Assembly (NCBI GenBank): GCA_017538105.1
Contig: JAFYJN010000035.1
Span: forward strand, 1-64,000
Origin: Prevotella sp.
GTDB taxonomy: Bacteria; Bacteroidota; Bacteroidia; Bacteroidales; Bacteroidaceae
Direction of reading: 5' to 3'
Length of the DNA stretch: 64,000 nucleotides
The position numbers were made by a program, and so were the translations under genes. Below are positions 61,772 through 64,000 of the stretch, piece by piece (the first letter of the stretch is position 1; the number at the start of each line of letters is the position of its first letter). The notes beneath the pieces were generated by a model. The model searched no databases. It was not told where the DNA came from and saw nothing but the letters and a program-made list of their open reading frames with translations.

Positions 61772-61845
61772 TCGGGGCGACAGGATTCGAACCTGCGACC
61801 GCCTGGTCCCAAACCAGGAGCGCTACCGGACTGCGCTACACCCCG
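61772..61845 (-). tRNA. tRNA-Pro (anticodon TGG)
   Basis: A 74-nt cloverleaf on the minus strand. The acceptor stem is CGGGGTG / CGCCCCG with discriminator A. The D-arm region is AGCGCAGTCCGGTAGCGCT. The anticodon stem is CCTGG / CCAGG with loop TTTGGGA giving anticodon TGG, and the T-loop is TTCGAAT. The 3' CCA is not encoded (CTG follows). UGG reads proline codons CCN. Confidence 0.96.
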
Positions 61846-61935
61846 TTTTGCAAAATCAGCTGCAAAAGTAATTACTTTCCTTGGATTTTGCAAATAAAGT
61901 TCCTTTATTTTTCATCCAGGAACACCCAAACTCCT

Positions 61936-63123
61936 TTATTTCAGCAATTCGAGTTCGGTAAACACCTTCTTAAGTGCCCTTACGCCCCTTTCCACCTGTT
62001 CCTCGGTATGGGTAGCCATGAGTGCGAATCGCACAAGTGTGTCTTGTGGAGCACATGCTGGAGGTATTACCGGATTGATGAACACGCCATTGTCGAAAGC
62101 CATTTTAGTAACGGTAAACGTCTTCTCCACATCCCTTACATAAAGTGGAATGATGGGGCTCTCTGTGTCACCTATTTCAAATCCTTCTTCGCGGAACCTA
62201 CGTAACGCGTAGTTGGTCACCTTCCAAAGTTTTTCCATTCTTTCAGGTTCACTACGCATGATATGAAGCGCCTCGCGTGCAGCCGCCGTGGCAGCCGGTG
62301 TGTTTGATGCACTGAAGATATATGTGCGGCAGGTATGGCGCAACCAATTGATGGTATCGAAGTCGGCTGCAATAAAACCACCGATGCTGGCAAGACTCTT
62401 GCTGAAAGTACCCATGATAAGGTCAACATCGTCGGTTACGCCGAAATGGTCACATACTCCCCTTCCCTCTTTTCCGAAGACACCCAATCCATGAGCCTCG
62501 TCGACCATAATGGATGCATTGTATTTTTTCTTCAGCTCAACGATTTCAGGTAGCTTGGCCAAGTCGCCCTCCATAGAGAACACACCATCGACTACAATCA
62601 ATTTCACCGCGTTTGGTTCGCATTTTTGTAGTTGTTTCTCCAAGTCCTCCATGTCGTTGTGCTTGAATTTCAGTTGTTTCGCAAACGACAATCTTCGTCC
62701 ATCGACAATACTGGCATGGTCGCGTTCATCACAGATGATATAATCTTCCCTACCGCAAATGACGGCAAGAACACCAGAATTGACAAAAAAGCCAGTAGAG
62801 AAGCACAAGGCATCCTCTTTATGTTCGAATTCAGCCAGTTCTTTTTCCAGTTGTACATGCAGGTCGAGAGTACCATTGAGGAATCTGCTTCCCGCACACC
62901 CTGACCCATACTTGTCGAGCGCCGCTTTGGCTGCGTCGATAATTCGTTGGTCACCTGTGAGACCAGTATAAGCATTTGAACCGAACATTAGAACGTGCTG
63001 TCCACCCATATCCACTTCAGTTCCCTGCTTTCCGTAGATTTCTCTAAAATAAGGATATACCCCTTTTTCCATGTAATGCTGCGGAACCCGGTACTCGCTC
63101 AGTTTTTCTTGTAAAAGACCCAT
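61936..63123 (-). CDS. spt: Serine palmitoyltransferase (alpha-oxoamine synthase family)
   Basis: A 395-residue PLP enzyme of the AONS/KBL/SPT family. FGSNAYTGLTGDQRIIDAAK and GSGCAGSRFLNGTLDLH are substrate/cofactor motifs. DEAHGLGVFGKEGRG has the PLP-pairing Asp and His, and Lys242 is the Schiff base in GTFSKSLASIGGF. In Bacteroidetes this type joins serine with an acyl thioester to give 3-ketosphinganine, the first step of sphingolipids. BioF or Kbl activity is less likely, as no biotin or threonine genes are near. A lipid-kinase-like gene is divergent, which supports a lipid role. Confidence 0.87.
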   Translation of the reverse strand: MGLLQEKLSEYRVPQHYMEKGVYPYFREIYGKQGTEVDMGGQHVLMFGSNAYTGLTGDQRIIDAAKAALDKYGSGCAGSRFLNGTLDLHVQLEKELAEFEHKEDALCFSTGFFVNSGVLAVICGREDYIICDERDHASIVDGRRLSFAKQLKFKHNDMEDLEKQLQKCEPNAVKLIVVDGVFSMEGDLAKLPEIVELKKKYNASIMVDEAHGLGVFGKEGRGVCDHFGVTDDVDLIMGTFSKSLASIGGFIAADFDTINWLRHTCRTYIFSASNTPAATAAAREALHIMRSEPERMEKLWKVTNYALRRFREEGFEIGDTESPIIPLYVRDVEKTFTVTKMAFDNGVFINPVIPPACAPQDTLVRFALMATHTEEQVERGVRALKKVFTELELLK

Positions 63124-63163
63124 TATCTAATTGAAATAAGAGTAAAATATTGTTTTTAGGCTG

Positions 63164-63171
63164 CAAAGATA
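63164..63171 (-). promoter_or_regulatory. -7 box of the serine palmitoyltransferase gene
   Basis: TATCTTTG on the minus strand, 40 bp upstream of the ATG at 63123. The -33 element is unclear. Confidence 0.5.
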
Positions 63172-63266
63172 CAAAAAATGTCGTTATTAGCGTACATTTT
63201 TCCCATTTTTCTTGAAATAAGTAAAAAAACACATCATGTCATCATTAATGAATGGACGAATTTGCG

Positions 63267-63274
63267 TACTTTTG
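63267..63274 (+). promoter_or_regulatory. -7 box of the lipid kinase gene
   Basis: TACTTTTG 32 bp before the ATG at 63307. No -33 TTTG is seen. Confidence 0.45.
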
Positions 63275-63306
63275 CACAGTATAGAAGCCATTTAGTCATA
63301 ACCATC

Positions 63307-64000
63307 ATGTTAAAGAAACGCATTCTGTTTATTCTCAATCCCATATCTGGCACTGTGAAAAAAGCCGGTATTCCCAATATGGTGGAGAAGTATCTGGACC
63401 ACACCCTTTTTGATTCCGCCATCCGTTATACGGAGTATGCTGGTCATGCCACAGAGATAGCCCAAGAAGCCTGCGATGTAGGTTACGACATTGTGGTGGC
63501 CGTAGGTGGCGACGGAACGATTAATGAGGTGGGCCGTGCATTGATCCATACGTCCACCGCCATTGGCATCATACCCTGCGGCAGTGGCAACGGTCTGGCC
63601 CGCCACCTGTCAATTCCCGTGAACATCAAGAAAGCCATAGAACTGATTAACCGCTGCGAGATACATGAGTTAGACTATGGCACCATTAACGGCCATCCCT
63701 TTTTCTGTACCTGCGGCATGGGCTTCGATGCCTTTATCAGCCAAAAATTTGCCGAGGGCGGCAAGCGTGGCAAACTGAAATATATGCAGTTGGTATTGAG
63801 TCAAGGATTACGCTATAAAGGAGAGCCTTACGACATCACTATCGGCAACGAGGAGTTGCACCATTTTGCCTATCTTGTGTCGTGTGCCAATGCCTCTCAA
63901 TATGGAAACAATGCTTATATTGCCCCCCAAGCATCGATGAGCGATGGCCTGTTGGACGTTATTGTCATGGATCCTTTCGGTTTTTTGGATGCGCCTGAAA
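63307..64000 (+). CDS. Diacylglycerol/sphingosine kinase-like lipid kinase (cut by window edge)
   Basis: The first 231 residues of a DagK/YegS-family kinase are present and the end is off the window. It has KRILFILNPISGT (start), the nucleotide motif VVAVGGDGTINEVGRAL, IPCGSGNGLARHL, and CGMGFDAFISQKF. The family phosphorylates diacylglycerol, sphingoid bases or ceramide at the inner membrane. It is divergent from the serine palmitoyltransferase gene across 183 bp, so a sphingoid or ceramide substrate is plausible but unproven. Confidence 0.9.
   Translation, partial: MLKKRILFILNPISGTVKKAGIPNMVEKYLDHTLFDSAIRYTEYAGHATEIAQEACDVGYDIVVAVGGDGTINEVGRALIHTSTAIGIIPCGSGNGLARHLSIPVNIKKAIELINRCEIHELDYGTINGHPFFCTCGMGFDAFISQKFAEGGKRGKLKYMQLVLSQGLRYKGEPYDITIGNEELHHFAYLVSCANASQYGNNAYIAPQASMSDGLLDVIVMDPFGFLDAPE

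Overview
The window looks like a chromosomal segment of a Bacteroidota species, most likely a Prevotella-like member of the Bacteroidales. The evidence is: many promoters matching the phylum consensus (TTTG, about 19-21 bp, then TAnnTTTG); weak or absent Shine-Dalgarno sequences; a fused lpxC-fabZ gene; a serine palmitoyltransferase gene; BspA-type leucine-rich surface protein; large secreted proteins ending in a VYD-x-x-GR...LP-x-G-x-Y module; and many signal-peptide proteins and lipoproteins beginning MKK. No rRNA operon, phage, complete insertion sequence, CRISPR array or SusC/SusD pair was seen.

Layout. 1-6000: start of trpD behind a Trp-rich leader peptide and attenuator, a hotdog thioesterase, a membrane glycosyltransferase, a large secreted protein with a small acidic companion, and a sugar aminotransferase. 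6100-12600: an outer-membrane barrel protein, a lipoprotein trypsin-like protease, glmS, and a minus-strand operon of a Lys/Ala/Glu-rich exported protein, an M15-like lipoprotein, queD and queE. 12600-16000: a candidate structured small RNA with its own promoter and palindromic terminator, phosphoglucomutase, a DUF4491 membrane protein and rlmH. 16000-31800: exported proteins and carbohydrate enzymes (TlpA-like thioredoxin, CE15 glucuronoyl esterase, UshA-like nucleotidase, sugar acetyltransferase, DUF4380, GH51 arabinofuranosidase, an alpha/beta-hydrolase-SGNH double esterase, GH95).

28790-37227 is a plus-strand gene set of GH95, an L-galactose/L-fucose-dehydrogenase-like aldo-keto reductase, an amidohydrolase-family lactonase and a zinc dehydrogenase. 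Together they fit release and oxidation of L-galactose (or L-fucose) to the acid. The set runs 12 bp later into an exported MEMO-AMMECR1 fusion and its radical SAM partner, a widespread system whose biochemical role I cannot state. 37248-41846 holds two tandem histidine acid phosphatases, a lipoprotein flavodoxin and a DUF5715 protein.

42129-54354 is a long co-directional housekeeping run: phoH (behind a duplicated promoter, with a TTG start), purC, menG/ubiE, aroE, purM, prfA, pyrF, an HD phosphohydrolase, lpxD, lpxC-fabZ, lpxA and miaA. Between miaA and the penicillin-binding protein gene lies a remodelled patch: a frameshifted, truncated cas1-like remnant, a leucine-rich surface protein, two possible tiny genes and a 23-bp repeat on both sides. 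The window closes with PBP1A, a Pif1-like helicase, tRNA-Pro(TGG), serine palmitoyltransferase and a divergent, truncated diacylglycerol/sphingosine kinase-like gene.
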